NCBI GenBank assembly: GCA_010015655.1
Contig: ML976674.1
Location: forward strand, 807,463-871,462
Reading direction: 5' to 3'
Source of the DNA: Bimuria novae-zelandiae CBS 107.79
Lineage: Eukaryota; Ascomycota; Dothideomycetes; Pleosporales; Didymosphaeriaceae
DNA length: 64,000 nucleotides
Below are positions 1 to 10,104 of this stretch, piece after piece (the stretch's first letter is position 1; every line of letters begins with the position of its first letter). The position numbers and the translations under genes were made by a program. A model generated the notes under the pieces. It did not search any database, was not told where the DNA came from, and saw only the letters and a list, made by a program, of their open reading frames with translations.

Positions 1-645
1 ACGCTCCAAAATGAGCCAAAACAACAAGGGGATCTTTGAAAAAGCCTTTGGCAACGAGCCTGTGAGGCTGCTGGGCATACCGCAGATGATTGACGACTAT
101 AATTGTCATAAAACTGAGGTTGATCGCTTTGATCAGACGAAGGCGTATTACTCGGCCTAGCAAGTCAAGCTTCGTACCTGGCGACCTCTGCTCTACTTTC
201 TGCTCGACCTGACGCTTAACAACGCGTACAGGCTGTCCTTATACTCTGACGCTGCCGCCGCCAAAAGGAGCGGCCACAAAAGGTTCCTATACGACCTTAT
301 TGAGCAGCTTTTCGACCTCGGGACGCGTCTCTGCAACGCAGGAGCAAAGCGTAAGAGATCAGACGACGTCGTCGTCACTGAGGAGAGCTCCCATCGCTCT
401 GCAAACCTGTATAAACAGGCAAAGACTTGTGTAATTTGTGCGGAGCGTGGGCGACGCTAGCACAGGTCTCAGCCTCCCAGGGTAGCTCTGGATCACGTTC
501 AAGGCAATTCACAGTCTGCTCGACCTCCTCAGCGTACTCCGCGTACGCGCTTTGGATGTAGTCTCTGCCAGCTGCCTATGTGTAGGCCTGAAGTACGCCC
601 TGAGTGCTGGCAGGAGCACCTCCGCCAACTGCAAATAATTAAGTT
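1..645 (+). pseudogene. piggyBac-like transposase, C-terminal remnant
   Basis: One reading frame from base 3 to about 645 encodes the C-terminal part of a DDE transposase of the piggyBac (DDE_Tnp_1_7) type. Visible blocks are IPQMIDDYN, a VDRFDQTKAYYSA block and a WRPLLYFLLDLTLNNAYRLS block. A Cys-rich tail follows, with CVICAERGRR, then CSLCQLPMC and a later Cys/His pair, as in the C-terminal zinc-binding domain of piggyBac transposases. Two in-frame TAG codons (160-162 and 458-460) break it. The first lies where CAG would give Gln, so a C-to-T change is likely. The N-terminal DDE part lies outside the window. Inactive copy; family call fairly sure. Confidence 0.8.
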
Positions 646-878
646 AATTAACACCACTAAGAGCTTAATTGTTAAGTAATTTAAGTTAAGTACGAGCAAA
701 AATGCAGATTGTATAAAAATCTATAGCTAAACTTTATAAATCTTGGTGTTTATGCAGAATCGGAGCTACCATCCGATTGGCCACTAGCAAAAAGTCCGCC
801 TGTGGCAGATTTGGACAGTGCGGGGGATAGGGAAGAAACTACGTTACGTAGTAATATTTAAGGGCTAGAGCCTGTAGA

Positions 879-1325
879 TGTTATGAGGCGCTCACACCTT
901 GTTCCGATCCGGGCTAGGGCGGTAAGGTATCGTGGTGCTTTACAGATTATTTAATAGTACAAGTTGATGCGACACTTAGCGCGAGGTTAGATAATCTAAT
1001 CTTATAATAAATAAGATAACTATTAGTTTATATAGGAGAACGTACTCGCACAGAAGATATGTGAGTTAACTACAAGAAGCATAACATAGGAAACCGTCCT
1101 GTATATATATCCTCCTTGTCCCATAGAATCCCACGATGTCCCATAACCCGGAACCGTGGGATCCCATGGGATTTCCTGGGACATCACGTGACCAGGATCA
1201 CGTGGTCCCACGGTGTCCCATAGTCTTGGCGTCTAAGACAGCCTGGGACGTTACGTAAGCTTGAGGTGGGGCCCGGATGCCGTCATAAGGCTCTTCGTCC
1301 CACCGTCGACTTCTGGATCGTAACA
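879..1325. repeat. Solo LTR with 5-bp target duplication GTAGA
   Basis: A 447-bp block begins TGTTATGAGG and ends GGATCGTAACA, so its ends form a TGTTA/TAACA inverted pair. It is flanked on both sides by GTAGA (874-878 and 1326-1330). No internal retrotransposon sequence adjoins it, so it reads as a solo LTR. Its inner part (about 1100-1250) is rich in TCCCA/TGGGA words and a CACGTGA motif, resembling the solo LTR at 36437-36871. The two may be related LTR families. Confidence 0.7.
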
Positions 1326-1330
1326 GTAGA

Positions 1331-2290
1331 GTACTTAGTTTTTATTTAAATTAATACCTAACTAGCTCTATACAACGTTAGAGAATAGTTAGATATTAAA
1401 TATAATAGGTGTTAAGTAGTTATAGCGTATCTTTCTACTAGAAATAGCTCTATTAGACGATTACTAGTAGATGCTAATCTTAGATAGCTATAGTAATTAT
1501 ATTAATCTAAAATTTCTATAGCTTTATAAATAGAATAAAGTTTAGCTTCTATTTATACCTACTTATTCTTTATACGTCTTATAGTCTCTAGATCTCTTAG
1601 TTTTCTTAGTAGTAAAAAGATTCTATTAAGATTAGATTTAAGAACTATTATATTTTAATAACGTAGTACTAGTTAAAAAGAAATACTTTATTATAGCCTA
1701 TAATAACGCTAGAGAGGCTGCAATTACTAAGAAAGTTATATAAGCTAAATAGGCTACTATAAGAATTTATTTATTAAATATTAAGTTAGTAGTTAACTCC
1801 TCTTAAGTAGCCTAGAGGCCTATTACGCTATCTTATTAGAATTAACTTTAACCTACTAAAAGCTATCTCTTTACCCTTTATAGCTCTTATAATCTCTTTA
1901 TAGCTTAGCGATAGCTCTATAAGGATAAGAGATTAAGTTATAAGACTTACTAGCTCTTTTAAAAAGTAGGCAAGGTACTTACAGCTATAAATATATAAGT
2001 AATAGAGGTAAAAATAAAGAATAAAAGATTTTATAGTTAACTTAAAGCTCTTAAGCTTTATTAGCTATAAAAGAGAGTTCTTATAAACCTAAATTAACGC
2101 TTTATAAATATAGAAGTAATTATAGTAGTAGTATAGGCTTTTGCTCTTTTAGAGTTACAAAATAATAATAATACTATAGAAAAAGTAGTAGAGAGAGCAA
2201 CAGCTAAAATAGTAGCTTAAACTTTTTAGTCTATGTATATAGAGTGGCAATTGTAGGGTAGTTAATAGAAATAAACACGATTTCTGAGAG
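1331..2290. other. AT-rich, RIP-degraded DNA, no gene seen
   Basis: This stretch is dominated by TA-rich words with stops in all frames. I see no readable coding block and no clear repeat ends. It has the composition of heavily RIP-mutated transposon DNA like that elsewhere in the window. The original element cannot be named. Confidence 0.6.
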
Positions 2291-2657
2291 ATGGCTGATT
2301 TCTGGGGGATGGCTCGAAACCCCGGGTGGCTCGGAACCCTGTACGCTAGCTTACCACGGCGGCATCGAGCGGAAAGTGATTTGAGGCTCCAGAACCTATT
2401 CAGTACCGAACCCCGCAATATGCCATGCGTCCTCGTGATGCAGCATGCAGGTGCAGCAGCGCTTCCTGCGTTGACCCAATAATGCATGTGTGACCTAGGA
2501 TCGTTTCCTTTTCGGGTTAGCGCGAACCTTTGCTCTGGTTGGGACACTCGTGGATCAACATCACCATACCTCGGTAGCACAAGCTCGCACCTGATACAAC
2601 ATCTGTAGTTATCTGCGTCTTTGAGACTTGATCGAATGACAGATAGTTGTACATATC
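2291..2657. other. Intergenic, upstream of the DUF4185-like gene
   Basis: Composition returns to normal at about 2280. No convincing gene is seen; a 63-codon open frame here has no recognisable domain. The segment probably holds the promoter and 5' leader of the gene starting at 2658. Confidence 0.5.
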
Positions 2658-3836
2658 ATGGATCGCTTCAAGAGTGCTTTTGCCAACTTGACAAACAAAA
2701 CCCAAACACGAGCTACAGCCGAAGAGGGATTCTCCAATGTCGCTCGTCAGGATACCGTACCCAGTGGCCGTCTAGCCTGGCCACCGAGACTCACCTGTCC
2801 CCCCAAGGTGCGTGGTGAAGTGAAAGACGCATCTGGACGCCAATATCCTCGCGACCTTGGACGATCGGTTAAGCTTGGAGGCCATATATATTACATATTC
2901 GGCGATACATTCTGTTTCAATGACGGAGGCGAGTTCGTGGGCGTGACGAACAACACTATCGCACTTATTCCTGGCTTGAACAATCCAACCGGGAGTCAGT
3001 ATCTCCACCCAGACCCGAAGGTACCAGAGTTCGTGCCATATTTGGACGAAGAGAGGGAATTTTGCGAAAGAGAGGAGAATCTGCAGGAAAACAGGAGGAT
3101 AGTTACATGGTCCTTTGGCGGTTTCATCGAAAAACCGGACTGTGGAGGTCGAGAAGCATGGCTGATCTGCGATCCGGTTGAGACGCATGGTGGCGATGTG
3201 GTGAGACAGCTTGGAGTCGGGATCGCGAAAGCGAGGGTGACAAGCCACAAAGGAGGGATTGAATGCGAACGTGTGGGGCCGTTTCCACTCTTTCCAGGTG
3301 ACGGACCAATCTGGGGCAGCATCTCCAACATATCAGCACTCGACGGATACACCTATCTGCTGTCTAGAATGGGGCTCGACAACTATATGGCTAGGATCAG
3401 AACGAACGCCGATTTCACAGATCCGAACAAATATCAGTTCCTGAAGAAGAGTGGGTGCTGGGAACCAACTTACACAGAGCCATATGGACCCTTTGGCGAG
3501 TTAGCTCATGATGTGCTTTCTGGCCAAGGCCAAGGCGCGATTATATACGTTCCTCAGTTTGCCCCGCGTGGGAAAAAATATCTTTGGATCGGATGCGAGA
3601 AATTCATGACGAGTCAGCTGTGCGTTGGAACTGCAGCGAGACCGGAAGGACCGTGGGATGTTCACAAGCTTGGCGAAATGCCTAAGATTAGCGAACAATC
3701 GAAAACGCGGTATTGTATCTATCCGCATCTTTGGGGAAGCGATTTGAGGAAAGGGGAGATTCTCATTACTTGGAGCGATGACGGAACCATGGGAGGGAAG
3801 GTGGTTGCCGGCGTGTTCACCTTTGCCCTGGATTGA
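2658..3836 (+). CDS. DUF4185-like beta-propeller protein
   Basis: Uninterrupted 392-codon frame starting at the first ATG, with no intron needed. The protein resembles DUF4185 / glycosidase-like five-bladed propeller proteins. It has YYIFGDTFC at about residues 78-86 (the Gly-Asp-Thr blade motif), a WSFGG repeat near 150, GPIWGSISN near 220, a YLWIGCEKF strand near 315 and an ITWSDDGT strand near the C-terminus. No signal peptide or membrane segment is visible, so it is probably intracellular or unconventionally exported. Relatives act on or bind carbohydrate, but substrate and activity cannot be read here. It lies about 390 bp upstream of the metallo-beta-lactamase-fold gene on the same strand; no operon is implied in a fungus. 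Confidence 0.8.
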   Translation: MDRFKSAFANLTNKTQTRATAEEGFSNVARQDTVPSGRLAWPPRLTCPPKVRGEVKDASGRQYPRDLGRSVKLGGHIYYIFGDTFCFNDGGEFVGVTNNTIALIPGLNNPTGSQYLHPDPKVPEFVPYLDEEREFCEREENLQENRRIVTWSFGGFIEKPDCGGREAWLICDPVETHGGDVVRQLGVGIAKARVTSHKGGIECERVGPFPLFPGDGPIWGSISNISALDGYTYLLSRMGLDNYMARIRTNADFTDPNKYQFLKKSGCWEPTYTEPYGPFGELAHDVLSGQGQGAIIYVPQFAPRGKKYLWIGCEKFMTSQLCVGTAARPEGPWDVHKLGEMPKISEQSKTRYCIYPHLWGSDLRKGEILITWSDDGTMGGKVVAGVFTFALD

Positions 3837-4226
3837 GTATGCAAGGCGGGACACGCTACAACTTCAATGAAACCAAAATCATCTCACATATCAATGGCGA
3901 ACAAGAGACACAATGCTAGCCGATGGTCAGTTCCATTGCCGGTTCGAGTCCTAGGGCCCAAATCGTCTGAGGCAGCAGGCGCCTTTCTACCCTGCGGAAC
4001 TGCACAGCTTTGTGGAGAATGCTGGTGCATATTCAGGACGGTGGACAGTTTGTTGATCGTTTGTTGACCGTTTGTGGTGCATAGGAAGTATAGGACTACC
4101 TCCAGGCCTCGCCAGGCACACGATCGGAAACCACACCTCCATCTAAATTCTAGCGTCATAAACGCCGCCTCGTTTGAATAAGAGTTTGTCAATAATCTCA
4201 AAATCGAATTCCCCTCATCAGAGAAA
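3837..4226. other. Intergenic spacer
   Basis: 390 bp between two plus-strand genes. It should contain the 3' end of the DUF4185-like transcript and the promoter of the next gene. I see no RNA gene or repeat. An in-frame start from 4174 in another frame overlaps the next gene and looks like a shadow. Confidence 0.5.
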
Positions 4227-5120
4227 ATGCCACCTTCCCTCCCCACAGTCCATTTCTTTCGCCCACACGGAACAACAGGCATTTACGCCTATTACGACGG
4301 AAGAACTTGCTCCTGGCACTCCTCCAACTGGTATGACGAAACACTGGCCTTGGGTGTGGCAACATATTCTATTGTCAGCGGCGACTCCGCCCTACTATTC
4401 GACGCAGGCCTAACGCCTGTTCATGCCGAATGCATGCTTGCACATGTGCGGAGCTTAGGCGCCAAACACGTAACAACTGTATATAGCCATTCCCACAGCG
4501 ACCATGTAGCCGGGGCTTCCTCGTTGAAAGAAACGAAAATCATTGCCCACATGGGCACAAAGACAATACTAGCGAAAGATGCGGAGAAGTTGAGAAATCC
4601 AAGCGAGGGCGAGGAACCGAGCATCGACGTCGTTCTTCCAACAGAGACGTATGAGAAGTGTATGGAGCTGCCGATCGGTAGCATCAAAGTTGAACTACAC
4701 AACTTCAACATCCATACCGCGGACCCCACGTTGGCTTTCCTTCCCGGCTCCGGACTAGTTTTGGCTGGAGACATGCTCGAAGATACTGTCACGTACGTAT
4801 CTGTGCCCGAAGATATAGCAACTCATCTACAGGAGCTAAAGCGCATGTCAAAATTGCGCATTGGGAAGATTCTGCCAGCGCATGGAAGTCCAGCACGGAT
4901 TGAGGCAGGAGGATTCGTCGAGACATTGATTGGTGCGACAATCAGGTATCTGAAGGCTTTATATGAGCCTGTAGATAGACCTGTTGCTTGGAGCAAGAAA
5001 TTAAAAGAGGTAGTAAAAGAAGACCTGGATGCAGGAAGACTGGTATATTACGAGGCGTATGAGAGCGTGCATGAAGAGAACATCGAATCCATAAGAGAAA
5101 TACGCGAAGAGAATGCGTAG
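4227..5120 (+). CDS. Metallo-beta-lactamase-fold hydrolase
   Basis: A 297-codon frame with no intron. The metal-binding HxHxDH signature is present as SHSHSDH at about residues 88-94. Further ligand motifs follow in order: LAGDMLED (Asp ligand) near 180 and LPAHGSP (His ligand) near 215. Length and motif spacing fit the single-domain metallo-beta-lactamase superfamily (glyoxalase II / lactonase / thioesterase-like members). The substrate cannot be told from sequence; similar fungal proteins are usually annotated only by fold. The start was chosen at the ATG preceded by AAA, giving a strand-rich N-terminus. The 3' end is followed after 27 bp by a 26-nt A tract. Confidence 0.9.
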   Translation: MPPSLPTVHFFRPHGTTGIYAYYDGRTCSWHSSNWYDETLALGVATYSIVSGDSALLFDAGLTPVHAECMLAHVRSLGAKHVTTVYSHSHSDHVAGASSLKETKIIAHMGTKTILAKDAEKLRNPSEGEEPSIDVVLPTETYEKCMELPIGSIKVELHNFNIHTADPTLAFLPGSGLVLAGDMLEDTVTYVSVPEDIATHLQELKRMSKLRIGKILPAHGSPARIEAGGFVETLIGATIRYLKALYEPVDRPVAWSKKLKEVVKEDLDAGRLVYYEAYESVHEENIESIREIREENA

Positions 5121-5147
5121 TCATCGACCACAAAGGGCTGATTTACC

Positions 5148-5173
5148 AAAAAAAAAAAAAAAAAAAAAAAAAA
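5148..5173. repeat. 26-nt poly(A) tract after the hydrolase gene
   Basis: An uninterrupted run of 26 A residues starts 27 bp after the stop of the metallo-beta-lactamase-fold gene. It lies between that gene and the convergent HD-domain gene. It may be a microsatellite or a trace of retroposition; the adjacent gene's lack of introns fits the latter but does not prove it. Confidence 0.9.
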
Positions 5174-5284
5174 TAGATGTATTACAAATTTCGCAAATAA
5201 CCTGAAGGCCAAAGAGCAATACATAAATGGTACATTTTCTTCCAAACGAACCCGCTCTATACCGTGCGAGGATCTGCAAGAAGC

Positions 5285-6231
5285 TCAACCAGAGGGACAA
5301 GTGTCATTGCTTCCCAGCGCATCCCAAGGCTCCATCAACTTGTTCCCTGCCACAGCCTCAGCAAACTTGGGGATCGCAGAAGAATGCGCCCAAGGCTTCA
5401 GGGTCAGTTCTTGCTCAATCGTGTGCGCGAAACAGTTAGACCAGTGACCACGCGGATACGCAACGACAATAGATTCAATTGTCTCCTTGCTTATGAGCGT
5501 AGGGTTTGCGCCCGCGTTATCTACGTCACAAGTATCAGCATCGGGCATATGCATTGCTATAATGTAGCATTAGACGTACCGAAGAGAGTAGCAAGCTGAA
5601 TCAGTTGTCCGACTGTCGTAATAGTACCAATGTCGCCCAGGTCCTGGTGTCGGATAATTGCTTCGGTCACGCTTTCCGCCTGCTCTTTCGCCGCGCCGTA
5701 ATCTTGCAGCAGGTTGAGTGCGAGGTACCCTCCGTAGAACTCGAACGACAAAAGAGTCGCGTGGATGTTCTCTTGTGTGGTACCGATGTCGTGCAGAAGG
5801 CACGTCAAGAAGTAGGTCTCTAGACTGGGGACGAACGAGGGCAGGTGCTTTCGGGCGATTGCAGCTCCTATAGGGGATCAGTTTTGGATGCACGGATTTG
5901 AGATGATCTTTGGTACTCTAGATTGAAAAAGCCGTGCTTTTGGCTCCGACTTTCAGTGTAATTGGGGTCTTGGGGCAAGAAGAACTGGAGATCACTGACC
6001 GTAGTAGTAGACCCGCATTGAGTGATTGAACACTTGCTCCGGAAGCCGCTCTTTAGCATATTCAGCCACCTTCTTCGCGATATCGCTTTCAGGCAATTGG
6101 ATTTGCGAAACTGTGTAATTCGCGGGATCCCAAGGGCTGACATCCTTGAGAAGAACAGACTGGTCGTGTGGGACGGAAGTCCAGCCATACTTCTCCAGCG
6201 TATTATTGGAGTTGTCTGCAGCGTTGGACAT
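5285..6231 (-). CDS. HD-domain hydrolase, cyanamide hydratase-like
   Basis: Minus-strand gene of three exons: 6231-6000, 5867-5580 and 5520-5285. Introns 5999-5868 (GTCAGT..TAG) and 5579-5521 (GTACGT..TAG) join cleanly into 251 codons. Signature motifs of the fungal cyanamide hydratase / DDI2-DDI3 family of HD proteins are visible: FNHSMRVYYYG, then CLLHDIGT (the HD pair) in exon 2, AIIRHQDLGDIG and LFDNAGANP spanning the second junction. Family members hydrate cyanamide to urea using a bound metal ion. I chose the start at MSNAADN because upstream sequence encodes an unrelated hydrophobic run, although a longer frame is open to 6405. Related HD proteins may use other substrates. Confidence 0.85.
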
Positions 6232-7788
6232 GGTGACTGTTGGCTTAATCAGAAATGTGAGACTGAGAATAGTGGTAAAGGTGAAGGCATGCATGTTTTG
6301 GAACCAACTTGAGCGCTTCCCGGTATTGTGATGATTAATGCTGACGTAGTACTCTTCGAGGTTGAATGCCAGTTCACAATCGGTACCCGGTGCACCTTTA
6401 TACACTTACTGAACTATTCTCCTTGAATTCCAGAGCGATTGTATCGCAAATCTATTCGGCTACAATTGTAGCTGCCGGCGTGGACTTCGTCAGCAACTGT
6501 CGGTAGTAGCCCGCAGGGCGAGTACGGAGCATAAGCCCGGAAACGCTCGATTTGCTGACATGCTAGATCATAGGGTGAAGTGTCTAGCGAGCAAGAAGGC
6601 TGAGATGTCACGCCCGTGGACAATAGGGCGTGGTATGATGCCGTGGACGGCGGAGATCCTCGCCATATCGGGCCGATTCGGCATTCATCATCAGCGTCGG
6701 CACCCGAAAACGTCATAGCGGCAGTTTAGACAATATGGTGTATTCACAAGTACCATGAGTTGCCTCAGATGTTTAGTGTTCTAGGGCGAATTCGAACGCG
6801 GCTCTCATGAGGAGCTAATACAATCATAACCGTTGCGGTCTCCGCTCCATGGAATAAATCAGCATCGCCTCTTTATCGCTGCCGGGGAGACATCCAGAAC
6901 GTTTCGCACGGGTACCTGCTCATTACATTGTGAAGTCGGGATTGAAAAGAGTGTTGAGGCAATCGTTGTTTTTGATCGAGTAGCTACTCTACAAGAGCTA
7001 TATACTGTGTGGATCACGTGAGTCACGTGCACGGGCCGCACGGGTGGCCCAAGCTTCCATACTGAACCGTCACATACATTATGCATCTTATCGATCGCCA
7101 TCGTATCTTGCTTGCAATGATAACCTTCTCGTTGAGGGTAGTGGTCTATGGACGCCTGCAGGAAGATGGGTAGTTGTAGCAGCGACTGTCGAGAAACTTC
7201 CGTGGGGCAGGTGGCACGCTGCTGGCGGCGTGGTCGCAACAGCCCAGGGGGCGTCCCTCGATGATTCTCCCAAATTTCGACGCGACCTCGGGACGCGTGT
7301 TTATGTACAGTAAATTGAAGAAGGTTAGCTGCTAAGGTTGCTGCTTCCACCTTCCTTACACGCGAGCTAGCACATACATGTCATTAGCAGCTAATCAACG
7401 CGAAGTGGACCATTGAAAGACACGTGATACCCTTGGGATATTCCACTTGAACATTGTGTGGAGTTTCTTCTAATATTGGAAAAAGAAAACCTGTGTCCCT
7501 CAGCCTCCAAAAGAACCATCGGATCGCGACATTGTGTACACATGTATCGCAACGAATAAGCTAGATATAAACCGCCGAGCGGCCCCCAGACCTAACACTG
7601 AATCAAATCACACACACAAGTTGAGAAAAATTCCCATCAAATTCAACCGAAAAGATTCAAGCGAACAGGGTGCTGACAGGTACCACGCCGCACACTTGAA
7701 CCCACAAGTATGTTCACCACAACGAATCTCGGAGGAGACTGCGGGCGCGAGGGCCGCCTCCCTTACAACAGTGCCACTTTCATGGCCG
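6232..7788. other. Intergenic region, no supported gene
   Basis: About 1.55 kb of balanced-composition DNA. Open frames of 60-163 codons exist on both strands (for example 6414-6716 and 6859-7350 minus), but none shows a domain, splice structure or coherent composition. E-box-like CACGTG words occur near 7016-7030 and 7422. It probably holds the promoter of the HD-domain gene on one side. Confidence 0.4.
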
Positions 7789-8211
7789 ATGGGCTCCTCA
7801 CCCTCTTCACTAACCGCATACATAGCTGATCTCCAAGAGTCCAGCCGCGACACCGTCAACACGTTCCACAAAGTTCGCGCCTCTATGTTTGCACCTGATA
7901 TCTCCACTCCAAAACTTGAATCTATGGAGATGTTATTGCTGGATCTTGTCGACCGCCTCGAATCTATTGGCAACAAGATTGAGATGCTTCTCCAGCAGGT
8001 TGACCTCGATGCTATTCCAAGGCTTATTTAGACGCTCCCGATGTGTCGCGATTTGAGCGAGGCGGACTGTAGGGGCATGGTGCTGGAGTACTGCGAGAAT
8101 GTGCGTATGCTGTTCCGGTGGATACGGCCGGAGGCCTTGCAGACCAAGCGGAATATGGCGATGAGCACAGTGAGCCAGGTTAAGACGAAGAGGCGCGTTG
8201 AGGTCCGGTGA
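7789..8211 (+). pseudogene. Small hypothetical gene with an in-frame TAG
   Basis: From the ATG at 7789 the frame encodes about 80 helical residues (ADLQESSRDTVNTFHKVRAS, then a LLDLVDRLESIGNKIEMLL stretch). It reaches a TAG at 8029-8031 and continues in the same frame for 60 more codons to a TGA at 8209-8211. The second part (CRDLSEADCRGMVLEYCENV) has the same amphipathic, protein-like character. So the TAG probably replaced CAG (Gln) by a C-to-T change. No family is recognised. Alternatively the real product is only the 80-residue upstream part. Confidence 0.4.
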
Positions 8212-8456
8212 ATGGGCTACGAAATCGTTGTGACCCACTATGCATACTGTTCCTTCAATGACTGTAATTTACTGTGATGTACGTACTAGATATCGCCACT
8301 TTATAGATTGTAATAGACCTCAAGATACTATGATGCATCCGGCCATTGTACATCAGTGAATTGATAGTAGCACCTTCCTGTTTTGGGGGCTGCCACCACC
8401 GAATGCCTTGGGGTTAAGAACGAGGAACACAGTATATGGTAACATAATCATCATTT

Positions 8457-9678
8457 TCAATACATCTTAGGTATACATCTGTGGGGAAGACTTTGGGTAC
8501 AATCGGACACCGCATTGCCTTTCCTGGGTCGACACCGTGCACTTAAACTTTTGTCTCTGTGCTGTGGAAAGTATCGAGGCCCATCCTGCTCCAGCCCTGT
8601 AGCTCTCTCATCCAGTCGACCCATGGATCCACTCGATGCCCAAGCGCCTCCGGCTCTTCTGTTAGAGTCCAAAATTGCACGTAGTGTGATGTTCTCGAAC
8701 GCACACCCGTGAATCCTTCTGTAGAAGTCGTCCAAGGCTTCCTGGGTCCAGAATGACAGCCACCAGAATCTTACACCTGTCTGGCGTGTATGTTCTGTCT
8801 GCCAATTTAGTCCCACGGCACGAAGACCTTCGTGATGCTTGAACGCGTCTGCTACTTGTCGAAGGCTTCGGGGTGGGAATTTTCGGTCATCAGATGGGGT
8901 GATGCGCAGCACAAATGGAGACTTCTCCCGGTCTGGCTTGGGTAGGCTTTGATATGCCGAGAAGCGTGGTATGCGCGGTCCGCGCGGTCCAGGAAGGCTG
9001 AATGGGACGGCTTGCACAAGGCCGGCGAGAACCTGGAGTATACGGCAGCAGTCATTCACCGACGTGTCGTGGCTCATCTTGGCGGCGCTGAGAGACCATC
9101 GCCTGCAGGGCGGTGGGAAGACCTTGCTGTTCATATATGCGAAGCATCGTTGAATTGCTTTCGATACATCGATGGTATACCAGTTATTATACGTCGACCC
9201 AGGCAACAAACAAGTCGGCGAAGAATGGCGATATGGAGGAAATCCATCTCATTTCCCGATTTAGATCATATCCAACCAATATGCATCTTGCGGAAAGACC
9301 GGAAAGGAAGTCGCGCACCAACCCTTCCACCTCGGCAAGCTGTGCAAGTACGATTCGGCCAGTAGTTCGTTCAACTTTTGGCTTCTTTTGTAGCTGAATA
9401 GCTAACTGCCGCGTGTCGTTGTCTTCGCCAAACTCTTTGCCCGTATATCCCAACTTGGAAGTCGCGATATCAGTGCATAGCACCGTGAAACCTAGTTCGC
9501 TGATCTTATTGGTGCTTGCATGCCCTTCGGAGTCAAAGCTACAGCCCGAAGAGTCGAAAGCAACCAGGATGGCTCCTGGTAGGTGCTCCTTCAGCGCAGG
9601 TAGGTTAGGTATCTTGACTTGCCAGAGTGCGTTAATATTGTCCCGACACTGTCGCTCCAGCAATGCTGAAGTTTTCAT
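8457..9678 (-). pseudogene. Decayed Gfd2/YDR514C-type RNase H-like gene
   Basis: The ATG at 9678 opens a 163-codon frame like the Gfd2/YDR514C C-terminal domain, an RNase H-like fold. It has GAILVAFDSSG (first acidic strand), ISELGFTVL and AWVDV near the end of the block. Two adjacent stops TAA-TAA (9189-9184) follow, where the family has Gln-Glu or similar. The same frame then continues with family-like sequence (LVYHRC, GLPTALQAM, RHVG). At about 9057 one extra base shifts the frame so that the expected His..Gly-Asn-Asp block continues as NDCCRILQVLAGLV. The C-terminal part (to 8457) has an RRM-like feel. Stops plus frameshift make this a pseudogene; an unusual intron is possible but fits less well. 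Confidence 0.6.
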
Positions 9679-9919
9679 GGTGAAGGCCAGAGGTATGAAG
9701 TACGTGAGAGGTAAAAGGTACGGAAAAAGAACAGAATGGTGTCGGCACGCGTGCGGCCCGTTTGTTGAACCCTGGTAGCGGTGTTCCCGCTAAGCTTGAT
9801 ACGGTATCTCACTCTTAGGTGCCTGGTCTTATCGATCTTCCAACACTACCGTACCACTTTTCAGGCAGGTTGTCCCTCGTGTAAAGCTGAATGCGGACTA
9901 TACAATACTATCTTCGTAA

Positions 9920-9940
9920 TTAAAGTTTAGTCTTTGTATT
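9920..9940 (+). repeat. 21-bp repeat block, copy 1
   Basis: The 21-bp word beginning TTAAAGTTTAGTC is exactly repeated at 24364-24384. About 60-75 bp downstream both copies share TTTACGCGAGAG. It looks like a remnant of an old interspersed element. Confidence 0.7.
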
Positions 9941-10078
9941 GTCTATCCTTTCCTTTGGCACTCTGGTCCTTATAGCCCGCTTCTACTTTTACGCGAGAGG
10001 TTGTTTTGCACGTGCTAGACAGTAGTGTGGGGTTGGTGTTGAGGTGCTTTGACGAGGAGATTATTGGGGATGATATGA

Positions 10079-10104
10079 ACCGTGGAAATGCGCGTGCAGA
10101 GCTT
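10079..10104 (+). repeat. 26-bp repeat block, copy 1
   Basis: The word ACCGTGGAAATGCGCG followed by TGCAGAGCTT matches 24143-24168 at 25 of 26 positions. Read on the minus strand both encode SSARAFPRF, so this may once have been coding or element DNA. Confidence 0.7.

Noticed and set aside
2155..2580. 141-codon minus-strand open frame
   Set aside because: Half lies in RIP-degraded DNA, the translation has no domain and the start region is repetitive.
6414..6716. 100-codon minus-strand open frame upstream of the HD-domain gene
   Set aside because: It has an ATG but no recognised family, no splice logic and atypical composition; too weak to call.
6859..7350. 163-codon minus-strand open frame
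   Set aside because: No motif and low-complexity Arg/Pro-rich reading; overlapping frames of similar length exist on the other strand.
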